64,000 nt of DNA, taken from the NCBI RefSeq assembly GCF_039555335.1, contig NC_092636.1, forward strand, positions 54,305,706 through 54,369,705, written 5' to 3'. Made by a program: the position numbers and the translations under genes. The stretch comes from Amphiura filiformis. Lineage: Eukaryota; Echinodermata; Ophiuroidea; Amphilepidida; Amphiuridae. The notes beneath the pieces are model-generated. The model had not been told where the DNA came from, made no database searches, and saw only the letters and a program-made list of their open reading frames with translations. Positions 13,866 to 24,931 of this stretch are shown one piece after another; within the stretch, counting starts at the first letter, position 1; the number at the start of each line of letters is the position of its first letter.

Positions 13866-14035
13866 AACTTTGCAGTTGTTGGTGGAATTTTCTTTGATAA
13901 TCTTTATTCTTGTAGATTAATACAAGGGACGTCGTTGTGCAAGCTACGATCAGTGCAATTACTTTCATTGACATTTAAAAAATACAAGGAAGTCATAGAT
14001 TCGCTACACAAAGCTAACCAATCATCATCTTTTGA

Positions 14036-14640
14036 TCACAGGCATGCTCGAAAATTAAACAATTAGTGTGTACTTTCGAATGTTAAAATACAATACATGC
14101 AAACACAATATAATAAATAAATTTCTCTTGTTTAGTGTTTTATAAAAACGATTCTGTGTGTGTAATCAGAAGCCCGGTCTATTTGATCGTAATTTGATTG
14201 GGAACTGCAGATTCAATTGAAAATAATTTAATATGTTTGTGCAAATGACCTTACAAAGCAACTACGTGTTTTAGACCATTGTTACTTCAACACAAAATAA
14301 AAAACAAAATCGATCAGCATAATGATTTCTAAATACCATGCTTGCATAACTGTGAAATTCCTCATTCTATTCGACTAAATAAATTCAAATTTATTTTGTA
14401 AATTGACTATGGCTGTCTTTTGATATTATGATGCTCCGATAATACATTTGTTAGTTTTACTAATATTTCTGTTTCTATTTGATTTTGCCAATATCCTTGA
14501 AAATATTACAAAGATTTGCACTTCTTTTAAGAGCTGTACTCTTTCATCACGAAAACGTCTTTAAAATCATATTAAGGCAATACAAAAGATTCTTTATTTT
14601 CTCTTTTTAAGTCCCATTATCATTGAATTGCATTCAAGCA
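14036..14640. repeat. Copy 2 of the three-copy block
   Basis: It matches 16868-17540 and the split copy at 2465-3840. Landmarks are CACAGGCATGC, TTTGTGCAAATGA, GGCTGTCTTTTGATATTATG and AGATTTGCACTTCT. It runs directly into the SINE of duplicate copy B. Confidence 0.65.
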
Positions 14641-14642
14641 CA

Positions 14643-14873
14643 TTAAGGGAGGGGTTATGGGCAGGAACCTGGTTTGGATTCCAGAGGGAGTGTGCCTGCA
14701 AGAGACACAGCCATCAGAAAAGGAATAGCTCAGATCGCGCGCCAAATAAGTTACTAGTTCAGAAATTGATTTTTTCCCAGCCTTGAAAAATTATTAGGCA
14801 GAGCTGGGAATCGAACCCGGGACCTCGTGGTTCTGTAACTCAATGCATTACCACTAAGCCAACTAGCTATTTG
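14643..14873 (-). repeat. tRNA-derived SINE, copy B
   Basis: On the minus strand the A box is TTGGCTTAGTGGTAATGC and the B box is GGTTCGATTCC, in a head like that of copy A. The body matches 6601-6760. Confidence 0.75.
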
Positions 14874-16000
14874 CTGTGAGAAGTTTGATAGTAGTCCTTG
14901 ATATTGCTGAATATAATAAATCAATGCTGATATTTATCTAATGTACGATGCGATTCAAATGTCAGAAAATAAACAAATAAATAAATAGACATAGGACCCG
15001 TAAATAAATAAATAAATACATAATGCAGAATGCAGTTAGTATTATAGTTACTAAATTCCAAACATTCTATTGTTTATATACACGCAAAGGAGCTGTGCAT
15101 TTAATATCCGCGCCTAATCAATAATGGGTATTTCACTACATAGTCAAACTGGTGTGTGCCCTGACGGATTATCCATTGACCAGCTTCTAAACCAATAAGT
15201 CTTTTATCTGTATGCTTTATAACCATGATAACAGATTAAAAGTCTGTAACAAGGTCGGTCATTGGCGGCTTGCTAATCGGTTCTATTATTATATATAGAG
15301 CAGCACCAATCACAGCACATGTTTGATAATGGGCAACCAACGTATCCATAATAGTATAGTTTAGGCGCTAACGCAAGCTCTCATGCGGGAAATATGAACA
15401 CATTCTCGCTAGTCGTACCCTTTTTCGAGATATTGATACGGCGCTAAAGGCTAGGGCTTTTCCAGACGTCAGCGACGAACCCTATAAACAGAGGTAAGTT
15501 ATCATCTTGTTACAAGGAATTCAAAGTAATTTTATCATCAATAGATCCACATAGAGGAATACGACATCTATCGTGAGCCAATCTGCGTTCTGTTGCCTGC
15601 AAAAGCCGACGATCAGGTAAAATTTCTAAAAGTAGTGTGACTAGATATTTGCGTTAATTTCGTGATACATTTAAAACGCATCGAAAACGCCAAATTGCAG
15701 ACATAAAATATATAATATTACTAAATCACCCAAGCAAATGGTAACGTAGGTATGTGGAAAAGAACTGCAATAACAATAACAAACTATGTGCCCAAAGAGT
15801 TGTCTTTGGCATGTCGCTTTTTTGAAATATCGCCAAAAATATGAAATTTTGGAAAAACGCCCCAAAATTTAAAAGAAACACGAACCTTCCAAAATAAATA
15901 TATATTAGCACTCGGCGACCCAGTCACTACCTGTCGCTGTGATTTGGGGTAACTCGTTGCTTCCCTTGATGCTTCCCAGATACCTGTACTTCAAGGTCGC
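14643..16000. repeat. Segmental duplicate, copy B
   Basis: Partner of 6601-8030. The copies share the SINE, the AAAT tract, ACGCAAAGGA, the block around 15520-15620, and a minus-strand open segment at 15726-15911 that corresponds to 7798-7995. The differences are spread evenly and include frame-breaking indels, as expected of neutral decay. Confidence 0.7.
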
Positions 16001-16867
16001 TCATACCCCATGCCTTAAACAATCAAGTAATAATATTTAATTAGGCTTTTCTGCACGCTGCACATCCTACCATCAACAGTGAAATGAATAACAATCGTTA
16101 GCATTTATGTTTTGTTTGGATATGTTGAGTTGAAATCGTTGCTGTGGTATATCATAGCCTCTGAAGACTTCAGAGTCTTTGGTTATATAGTGTAAAAATG
16201 TTGTACATTTCTGACTGAACTCTTTAAATAAAACTGAACAAGTTTTATTTTGTATTAATCAGAATAAAATACAGCATCTGACATGCTATGGCTGGGCCTA
16301 CTCAAATGCACCGCCAAATGTACGCGGTGGCTGTAACGGTGGTAATGAAATTCGTGTTGCATTATATCACGTAAACAGATTGCTCAGGAATGCGTGGAAT
16401 GCAGGCTAAGTACGCAAGCTGTGTACTTTACATTAACAGGAGTACTAGTAAATGGTACATAAATTATGACATAAAAGAACATTTATTTAACATTAGCTTT
16501 AAAAGAGTTTATAGTAAATTTCCAAGAAAAACTCACTTTTCCATAGAGTTTCGGCAATCCAATGGTGAATGCCAATCGATCCTTGCTTGATGAATGATGA
16601 TATGACGTCAAGGCGTAAACTTTATTAATAATATTTGCAACGTTAATCTTAGCTTTCTTCCTTACTTCTTACTAAACTCTTAAACATAACCATTCTCCAG
16701 ACTATTCTCTAACCATGACCACATACCTCCACATTATGGCTATTGGGTAGAAAAGGGGGAAAAGTTGTTTTATGTAGTCTAAGATGTAGTGTAAGTTGTA
16801 CTCTGACTAATCATCACGAAAAATTTAAATTGTATTTCGTGTTTTGTGTACGTTTACAATCTTCTAT

Positions 16868-17540
16868 TCACAGGCATGCATTGATGTGCTCAAACTTTAA
16901 CACAGGTTATGCACTTTCGAATGTCAAAATACAACACCTCCAAACACACGATAAAAATTCAATTTCTCTTGTTCAGTGTTAAATATTAAAACGGCTGTGT
17001 GTGTAATACATGAAGGCTTATTTACCAGTAATTACATCGAGAGGTAATTTAATTTAACATGATTTAATAATGTTTGTGCAAATGATCTTACAAAGCAATT
17101 GTGTTGATTAAACAATTGTTACATCAACTTGTCTATTAATAAAGTAAAAAAACAAATTCAATCAGCATTTTTCTATAAATATCATGCTTACATGGCTGTG
17201 AAATTCATCATTCTATTCCACTAAATAGATTCAAATTTATTTTACAATTGAACATGGCTGTCTTTTGATATTATGATGCGCCGATACGTGATAATACAAT
17301 TGTTAGTCTTGTACTAATTTCTATTTATATTGTATTTTCGCAATATCCTTGAAAATATTTCAAAGATTTGCACTTCTGTAAAGATCTGTGCTGTTTTATC
17401 ACAAAAACGTCTTTAAAAATTATACCAAAGATACTAAGGCAATATAAAGGATTCTTTATTTTCTCATGTGATATCCCTTGTTGGGTACTTTCTCATTGGA
17501 TTGCATTCAAGCACGTAAACCAATCAACTAATACACTACT
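16868..17540. repeat. Copy 3 of the three-copy block
   Basis: It aligns with 14036-14640. Shared segments include ACTTTCGAATGT, TTTGTGCAAATGA, GGCTGTCTTTTGATATTATG and AATATCCTTGAAAATATT. Confidence 0.65.
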
Positions 17541-20500
17541 CAAAGAAATTAAAGATTCAGTTTGATTTATTAGAATTTCGCAAAAACAGCATTAAGCTGA
17601 AAAATCAGATGAGTATCATTTCATTCAGTAAGCATGGCAATGTTTAGGCAACAGTTACTCTTGCTTTACAAGTATTATGTCCCTTGACGCTCAAAAACAC
17701 AAAAGCACAATGAACAAAAAAGATAGAAGGTAAAATCAAGATTGTCAGATTCTGATTTAAAATATTTGTGGTATGCTCAATATGGGGGCCACAGGACATG
17801 ACATTTTCGCGGTGTTGGACACATGTTTCATATGGACAAATTATATATTTAGAAGAGTGCGGTGAATCGTTTCTGGCAAATTTGTACCCCGTGCGTTGTA
17901 TTTCGTCTCCATCTGTCCTATATACGAAACCGAGCACTGGTCTCTTTACTGTTCAAATAATATGGATTCTGTCTTATACTTTGAAAGAATTGCAATATAT
18001 TTCTGTTATTTAAAATCAAAGCAGTTGATTGATCGGAGTACGACCAAACAGCTTTTACAAATACTACTAGTATTATTACATTTAGTACTTACTTACTAAT
18101 AGAATTATAACAAGAAAGAGTCAACTTTTCAGAGTGACCTTAAATTAGATAGAGATTCATTATTTCACAAAACGTGAGAAATTAAATTAGATTTACTACA
18201 ATATTATAAACTTGCTTTGATCAATCAATACCGTATTATTTATTTTCCTCAACTTCCACCCACTTGTACCAGTACAATTACGATTGGTTGGATGAGTCGC
18301 TCTCGTTATCCGCCCTTTTAAATATTTGGTGTGAAAGAAGGATGCAATGTTTGGTTGTATTGAGTAAAGCAAAAATTGGCCATTCAAACACTGTTCATAA
18401 AAATACCTATTGCTAATATTAATCGGGTTTGTAAGTTACAGGAAATACAGCTAGTGCAACACTTAAAATCCTTGGCCGTAATATTACCAGTGCACTCTTA
18501 GAAAAAAAAGGGGTTCTACCTTCTTCAAATACCAACTTCTCCAAATGATGTTTAAACTCCCAGCCTTTTTAGGGTTCTTGAACATACAAACAACCTTTGT
18601 TTACTGAGGCTGCTTCCTACGGGACAAGCTTTAAGTTACACCTTTGTCATTGGTAAGAGTTAGAATGTACCGTTATTTAAAACCATGTATTAACCTGATT
18701 AAAGCTCATAGTCTCCTTGGAAATATTTTTCTTCACATGTCAGAGTCTCGAAGGCTAAAAACTGGCTACGTTTTAGCAAACATTTATTTTGATATGTCAT
18801 CACTATTCTATAGTGACAATTATTATTTTAAAGACTACATTTTAATCGCAGCCAAATGTTGGTCTTTGTTGGCCTTATAGCTTTCTAGGAATGGCACTTA
18901 AATTATAAATCTGCATCGCCTTTTATAATGCTATCTGTTGTAGTAGTAGGTATATCACCTCAAAAATAAGGGCAGCAGAAACACGTTATTTAATGTTTCT
19001 ACATGAATGACCTTTATTAAAGCATCAAAAATAAAAAAACCGAATTGAAATCGGTCAATGCATTGTGACGTAGTCTCAATTTTAAGATGCTCATAAATGG
19101 AATGCAAATCTGCCACAAATTGCTATAATTACAAAATTGACACATTTCGAGATTTTGAAGGTTTATTTGGACACTTGCTTGAAAAAGCAACGTTAATTTA
19201 AGTATCACAGGTTAATTGCCTATCTTTTTTAAATTCGCCAAAGAAAACAAAATTAAAAAATCTATCATTAAATAATTATAATAAATTAACCAAATATACT
19301 ATTTTAGCAATTCCGGCCAATCTGCAGACAAATAAAAGTTGAAAAAATGACTAAGTTCAGCTAATTAATATGCAAAATTGATGCCAAAAGAAAACCGTAC
19401 ATGATATCAGGGTGCGGTTTTTTTCACAAACATATGTATACAAAGTTCTTTCAATTGATAACAAAAAAAGTAATCAATTATGCAAATTAGCTTATTACAG
19501 CTAATTATGTATTCATGATATTATTACGTAAATTAGGCATGAGTAATTTTGTTGTTTTTTTCAATATTTAATGAAAGTCTTTTCATTCATCATGAATTTG
19601 TCAAGTATGAACCTGTTATGATGTTGAGTAAAGAATCTGCAGTTAATTACTTTAATATAATACAAAAAATACAAACTTTGACATTTTGATGGTGTCTGGA
19701 ATAGAATTTTAAATTTTTCTGTAAATATGGTATGTGCCACCATTGCTCAAAGCCAAATCCGAAAAGTAAAAATAAAAATTCATTTGCAATGAGACTTTAA
19801 ATTAACATTGTGTTATCTGGATTAACAAGGGAATAGAAACGGTAAAAGGAACAGCCCCTCTACTATAGCGTGTATACAAAAATGGTGTGGCCTTAGACAC
19901 ACACAATGGCTTAGAGCTATTGTGGTTTGGAATATTACTCCCTTTAAACTCACTTAAAAAATGTTTTGTTTCAAATCGATTTCCTCAAGTGTGCCATTCG
20001 TTGTCGATGGAAATAATTTACATGCTTAGAAAGATTAGTATTTCAGCTAAATGGTGGTAGATCTTGATTTTTCAAAATTCCTATATTTATTGATTTATGA
20101 GGGATCTTCAACAATCCATAAAAACAGGTAGTAGCTCTTAAACGAAGAAATATTTATTTTAAAAAACCTGATAGTAGTCACAAAAGGTTTCACACACCAT
20201 ATATCAAAAATTCAAACAATTGTGATAAATAGCACATATGAGGAAATTAATTTTTCGGCATGGATGTTTGTCAAAATTGAACAACTTTCATGCGCGCGCT
20301 TTTCAATTTACTGTTATGCTTGCATGCACAGTGTGGCAGAAGTATTGTGCAGCCACTGTGACATGCCTAGTAGTAGACATGGCAGCTTCCTGTTATTACA
20401 GAAACAATCATTTGTGAACAACACGTGAAACATTATGTCAATTTTGTTATAACAGGGCACACGAAATCAGTGAAGTCTTATTAATTGATGGATTGTGAGT

Positions 20501-20932
20501 GAAAATGCAGATATATTCAGCTAGTAAAAACCGTCAAAGAGACAATTTGTGTAGGTTTATTTTAAGCTGTTTTTTCAACGTCCCAGTTACGCCAATCATC
20601 GGACGCCATTTTGCAATAATTATGATACCATTTGACAGTTTTGCTGGGTGCAGCTTACAAATCGAATATCAATTATATTTTTCTTAGTTAGTTACTTACT
20701 TACTAAGTTGCCCAATATTTACGTTTTTACTGCCTCGGGTACATTATTTGGGTGTAAAGGACAATGCATTACCCTTTATTTCTTAATTAAAGGGACATGG
20801 CCTTAAAAGGGCACTACGTCACGTTTGGTGGTTTTTTTACTAGATGCTTTCGAATTGCCGAAGCCAATCAGGCCACAGGGTCCAGTTCTTTGTGGTTCCA
20901 TGATGACTGCACTCCAGCCAATGGGTTATTCC
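17541..20932. other. No gene seen; AT-rich unassigned DNA
   Basis: No protein family, tRNA-like segment or clear inverted-repeat element was recognised. Short open segments on both strands lack conserved motifs. Confidence 0.45.
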
Positions 20933-20933
20933 A

Positions 20934-21177
20934 TTTAAAGCCATAATACAGGGGGGAGTATGGGTTTCAAAATGAGTAACCCTGACCAATTACATTTTAA
21001 AAGTATACTCCCCGTGTGGAAGATATTTCCAAAATCTTCCACAAGATATAGGTAAAACCATAATACAGGGGGCGTATGGGTTTCAAAATGATTAACCCTG
21101 ACCAATTACATTTGAAAAACATACTCCCCCTGTGGAAGATATTTCCAGGGGTAGTGTGGATTTCAACTGGAATAGCC
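20934..21177. repeat. MITE copy with GGGTTATTCC/GGAATAGCCC ends
   Basis: The left end is GGGTTATTCCATTTAAAGCC and the right end is TTTCAACTGGAATAGCCC. The interior contains the segment beginning CATAATACAGGGGG twice, about 117 bp apart, indicating an internal tandem duplication. It is the same family as 1207-1390. Confidence 0.65.
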
Positions 21178-21691
21178 CAATCTTCACACTCATCTGCAAA
21201 TAGTCATCAATTATTTTGATTTGTGTGACATTTAAATGTATCATGCTACAGTTTGTATCTCCAAATTCTGGATTGTCCTTGTCGTTGATAATCTATTATT
21301 ATTCTCAAGTCGCGTATAAACAAGCTTACAAATGGTGAAAGATCTATATATGACTGATAGAATTTTCTGCTTGAGATACGAGAGTGGAAAACAAGAAGTC
21401 AACTTTGATGGTCAGTCAGTTATCAAACCTGACATTATCATTTAACGAAGCGTAAATGTGTCCAAAATTTTATGTGATTTGAAGAAACAAAACTTGGGGT
21501 TGTCCACAGATTTGTGAGTTACAGTAACGTATGTCATAGCCATTAGACACTTCACGACGATTAATATAGACACTAACCTTGAAAATATATGCAACAATAA
21601 ATCGTATATTTTGATATTTGTTTGTTTGTGTTATTATTATTATCTGATTTTACATTTATGAGCATTATCATATTTTTAATTCTTCCAAATA

Positions 21692-22568
21692 CAGGGTGAA
21701 TCAAAAAAAGTGCAATAGAGAAAAGAATCCATTTTTATTTAAGAACCGAGTTGAAACTTTTAAAACATTTTATAAATTATATATCCATTAGTGACCTTGT
21801 GTGAAAAAATTATGGAATTAGCATTTACTGTTTTGTTTTTATGACACATTTTATAGCGATACCCAGTTTTAATGTTTGTCCAAGAGACATCTAAAATTTG
21901 AATGTCAGCTCACTTTGTGTAAGGAAGATTTGGTACAACTGCCATTTTCTTCACCTCTTAGGCATTGAAATAAAATGGAGCACCCAAAGTGTTATTTTGC
22001 CCTTGTTCTTGTTTGAGAAGAAACATTATTTGTTGTTATTTTCATTTTACCTTTACTTTAAAGATGTTTATTCTCTATCTAAACCATACAAATTTGTAGG
22101 CGGGTTTTTCAAATGTCGAAATGAAATGCACGCAAAATTAAAGTGGAGTGAATTACAAAATATCAAGTAAGTTGGACATATTGGAATATAAAAAACTGAA
22201 GTTGGAGTCGAGTGAGGTATTAAGGACTTAAAGTAATGTTAAAAAGTTTGTTTGAACAGAAAAATATTAAAATAACGCAAAAATCAACCTTACTTAAGTT
22301 AAAGTCAGTTTCAGAGCTGGTGCCTTTATCGTGCATTGTGTGCTCTCATTCAAAATACATGGTATCTCGTAGACAAATAATGAAATTGGATATCGCAGCA
22401 TAAGGACTCATAAAAATTGAACGGTAGTTGTGATTCACTTTATTTTTTCACAGAAGGTGACAATTGAGTGTGGCATTTATAGAAACTTTCAATAATGGGA
22501 AAGTTCAACTTGGTTCTTACATAAATATCGATTCTTTGCTCTATTGCACTTTTTTTTTACTCACCCTG
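21692..22568. mobile_element. Mariner-like non-autonomous element, complete, TA target duplication
   Basis: The ends form an inverted repeat of about 30 bp: CAGGGTGAATCAAAAAAAGT at the left and the inverse of CAGGGTGAGTAAAAAAAAAG at the right, both continuing into GCAATAGAG. A TA dinucleotide flanks each side (21690-21691 and 22569-22570), as for Tc1/mariner elements. No transposase frame is present. A second, 5'-truncated copy is at 30846-31820. The right end lies 38 bp upstream of the receptor exon at 22607. Confidence 0.8.
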
Positions 22569-22606
22569 TATCTAATATTTTATCTCTTGTGGTATTACTG
22601 TTGCAG

Positions 22607-23110
22607 ATTGTGTTAGTGTGTTGTACGGCCAGTATTGACCCATCCACACCACAGTATCTCTACACCTCATCCAAGAAGGACACGGTTGAGTTATACTGTC
22701 GTCTTGGCATTGGTTTCTTAGCATCTATCGCCTACAATGCCATTCTCATCATTGCCTGCTGCTTCTACGCCTTCAAAGCCCGCAAAGTACCAAGTAACTA
22801 CAACGAATCCAAGTTCATTGCCGCAAGTGTCTATTCAACAGTGGTAGTGTGCGTATCACTCATACCAGTTTACACAACAGCAGTTGGAGTTGTTCAGATG
22901 GTGTCCGCCCTGTGTGCTGCTCTTCTCTTGACAGCCTACATTACCTTGATTAGTTTGTATCTGCCAAAGCTTTATGCCATTCATTTTGTGAGCGATGACG
23001 AGGATCTACAGATACAGAATTGGCGCACAAGTAACAGGATAGGGACTGAGATAAGCACCAGACCGACACAAAATACCAGCAGTGGTAATAATGACGGTGG
23101 TGGAGATTAG
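22607..23110 (+). CDS. Class C GPCR, last coding exon (metabotropic glutamate receptor-like)
   Basis: This exon encodes 167 residues from the TM4/second extracellular loop region to the stop. It begins after the acceptor TATTACTGTTGCAG at 22606, and the frame enters at ATT. Residues about 33-58 (ending ACCFYAFKA) fit TM5. The loop reads RKVPSNYNESKFIAA, matching the R-K-x-P-x-N-x-N-E-x-K-F-I signature of mGluR third intracellular loops. TM6 (VYSTVVVCVSLIPVY) and TM7 follow, with LPKLYAIHF at the cytosolic end, comparable to the PKxYII of mGluRs. The tail is short (about 40 residues), acidic and Gly/Asn-rich, and ends in GGGD. The protein would be a plasma-membrane receptor coupling to G proteins. 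The Venus-flytrap, cysteine-rich and TM1-4 exons were not found upstream, so they lie outside the window, are lost, or were missed. An orphan class C receptor is possible. Confidence 0.8.
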   Translation: MVLVCCTASIDPSTPQYLYTSSKKDTVELYCRLGIGFLASIAYNAILIIACCFYAFKARKVPSNYNESKFIAASVYSTVVVCVSLIPVYTTAVGVVQMVSALCAALLLTAYITLISLYLPKLYAIHFVSDDEDLQIQNWRTSNRIGTEISTRPTQNTSSGNNDGGGD

Positions 23111-23129
23111 AACCATTTTAAAGCATTTC

Positions 23130-23135
23130 AATAAA
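23130..23135 (+). promoter_or_regulatory. Polyadenylation signal of the class C GPCR gene
   Basis: An AATAAA lies 20 bases after the stop codon TAG of the receptor exon. It is the nearest canonical signal and would give a very short 3' UTR. Other signals further downstream cannot be excluded. Confidence 0.5.
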
Positions 23136-23639
23136 GACTGTAGTGGAAGAAGTAGTTCAGAAATAGTTGTATGAAAAGAAAAATGATCCAATTTGTTTAA
23201 TATTTTTTCTAAGTTATAAAAAATCATGTTGTCATACATACATGTACATATATGATCGCCTGCACATGTACACCATCACCAAGATACCTGACTGCTATAC
23301 ACACAGAGTGCCTACATAATACCAATGCTGCTACTGCACAGGCTACTACACTCACCAGCATGTGGTACTGCACTGGTACTACACTGGTACTCTCCTCCTG
23401 ATCCTGGTACTGCACAGTACCAGCCAAGTACCTTGGCGACGGTAATCCTGTGCAGACGGCCCCAATAGGAATCTTGTACTTGTGTGCAAAGATAAAAATT
23501 ATCTTGGTGTAGATTATTTATCCAGTTGGTAAATCAAAGTTGGTAAATTGAATCAAAAACGGGAAATTGTGAAAATATCACCCCGTGCCGATTTTGGGCT
23601 ATTTCTCCATTTACGATCATGCCCAAAAGTGTCTCCTTT
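23136..23639. other. No gene seen downstream of the receptor exon
   Basis: The sequence is rich in GTAC/CATGTAC-type and ACTGGTACT repeats (23330-23425), a short irregular GGTACTGCAC-like cluster. No coding segment was recognised. Confidence 0.45.
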
Positions 23640-23835
23640 TGACATGACACGTCACATATTTCGTTAACACGACATTACGCCCGTTACCACCGGACGTCAT
23701 CAGGTGACTAAATCAGGTCGAGCGGAGTTGATTTCCGTCTCTTGCGTGACCAATCGACTTGAATTCGTCGCCTGGTGATGTCATATGTTATTGGACGCAA
23801 CGTCGTCGCCGTGCATGTTGACGAAACATGTAAGT
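23640..23835. other. CpG-rich segment with imperfect inverted repeat
   Basis: CpG dinucleotides are dense here compared with the AT-rich flanks. GACGTCATCAGGTGAC (from 23693) and CGTCGCCTGGTGATGTCA (to about 23785) form an imperfect hairpin with arms of about 28 nt. CCAAT (in GACCAATCG) and an inverted ATTGG are also present. It could be a promoter or an eroded inverted-repeat element. No adjoining coding exon was identified. Confidence 0.4.
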
Positions 23836-24083
23836 TCCACTTTTTCATTTAATTTTGTTCTTTTATAAGCTTTTATATAATGAAAATTACACAAGACCTA
23901 TTAACACAACAATTTTCAAAAACAAAGAGTGAAGTTTCTGAACCCTATTTGAGTCAATACCTAAAGAACTATTTTTACTCGTAGCCGCAAACGTAGGCAC
24001 CTCTCCCACTACAGTCTTCCACTGATGAATTGTTCGCGCGTTACCTTATAAATGAATATATTTTCAGCATGTCATCCACTTGG

Positions 24084-24425
24084 CAATTTTAGCCACAAAT
24101 TTGTGAAAATCCTCAAGTTTCTTCGCCCAACCAAGGCGCAATAAAGCCTTGCCATTGAAATGGTTAATGGCTGAAATTTTGTTGCGTAAAGTGTACAAGA
24201 TTACTATTTTGGAGTCCAGATTAAATGGGCATGCATTTCGTGATCCACAACCCCCAATTTTAGTCACAAATTTGTGAAAATCCTCAAGTTTCTTCGCCCA
24301 ACCAAGGCACAGTCAAGCCTTGCCATTGAAATGGTAAATGGTTGAAATTTTGTTGCGTAAAGTGTACAAGATTACTATTTTGGAGTCCAGATTAAATGGG
24401 CATGCATTTCGTGATCCACATCCCA
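24084..24425. repeat. 171-bp tandem duplication
   Basis: Two head-to-tail copies, 24084-24254 and 24255-24425, are nearly identical. They share CACAAATTTGTGAAAATCCT, TTGCGTAAAGTGTACAAGAT and GGGCATGCATTTCGTGATCC. The high identity implies a recent event. No coding function is seen. Confidence 0.85.
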
Positions 24426-24687
24426 GCCTTTAAAGTTTTTGCAAACAAGTTGAGATGTTGATACCATCAGAAACCTAGAACTACACAATTATTTTGTGTT
24501 GAAACGTTTCTTGTAGATTCATTCGTTTGACAAAGACATCGTCCAATATCCCGCCCGTTAACTTCCTGAAATTCCAACACATTAGCCTATGGGGCACCGT
24601 AACTCAGTGCAGTTATGCGTAACTTGCAAATTCAATGACCGAATCAACTGACATTATGGAAATAACTTTTTCGTGAGTATCTATACT

Positions 24688-24931
24688 TTGATCAGCTCGT
24701 AATCGGCGGGCCTTATAACATCGCGGATTAATATCTATGTATATTGTTACGAGAATGGTCTCGTGACATCTTGCCAGAAGCATCACAAATTATTCGTTCA
24801 ATTCCGATACGTTGTCTATTTTCTTTAACACACACAATAGAGACCAGACAGGTCAACTATGACACTTCTAACCTGGGTCTACTTTTCGGCGTAAAGCCTA
24901 ACAATTCCCGCCGAATACGAGCTGATCAAAC
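24688..24931. repeat. Inverted-repeat (foldback) element
   Basis: TTGATCAGCTCGTAATCGGC at the left pairs with GCCGAATACGAGCTGATCAA at the right, with a few extra paired bases inside. This gives a roughly 240-bp foldback. A short open frame inside (24744-25007) has no recognised family. Confidence 0.55.
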
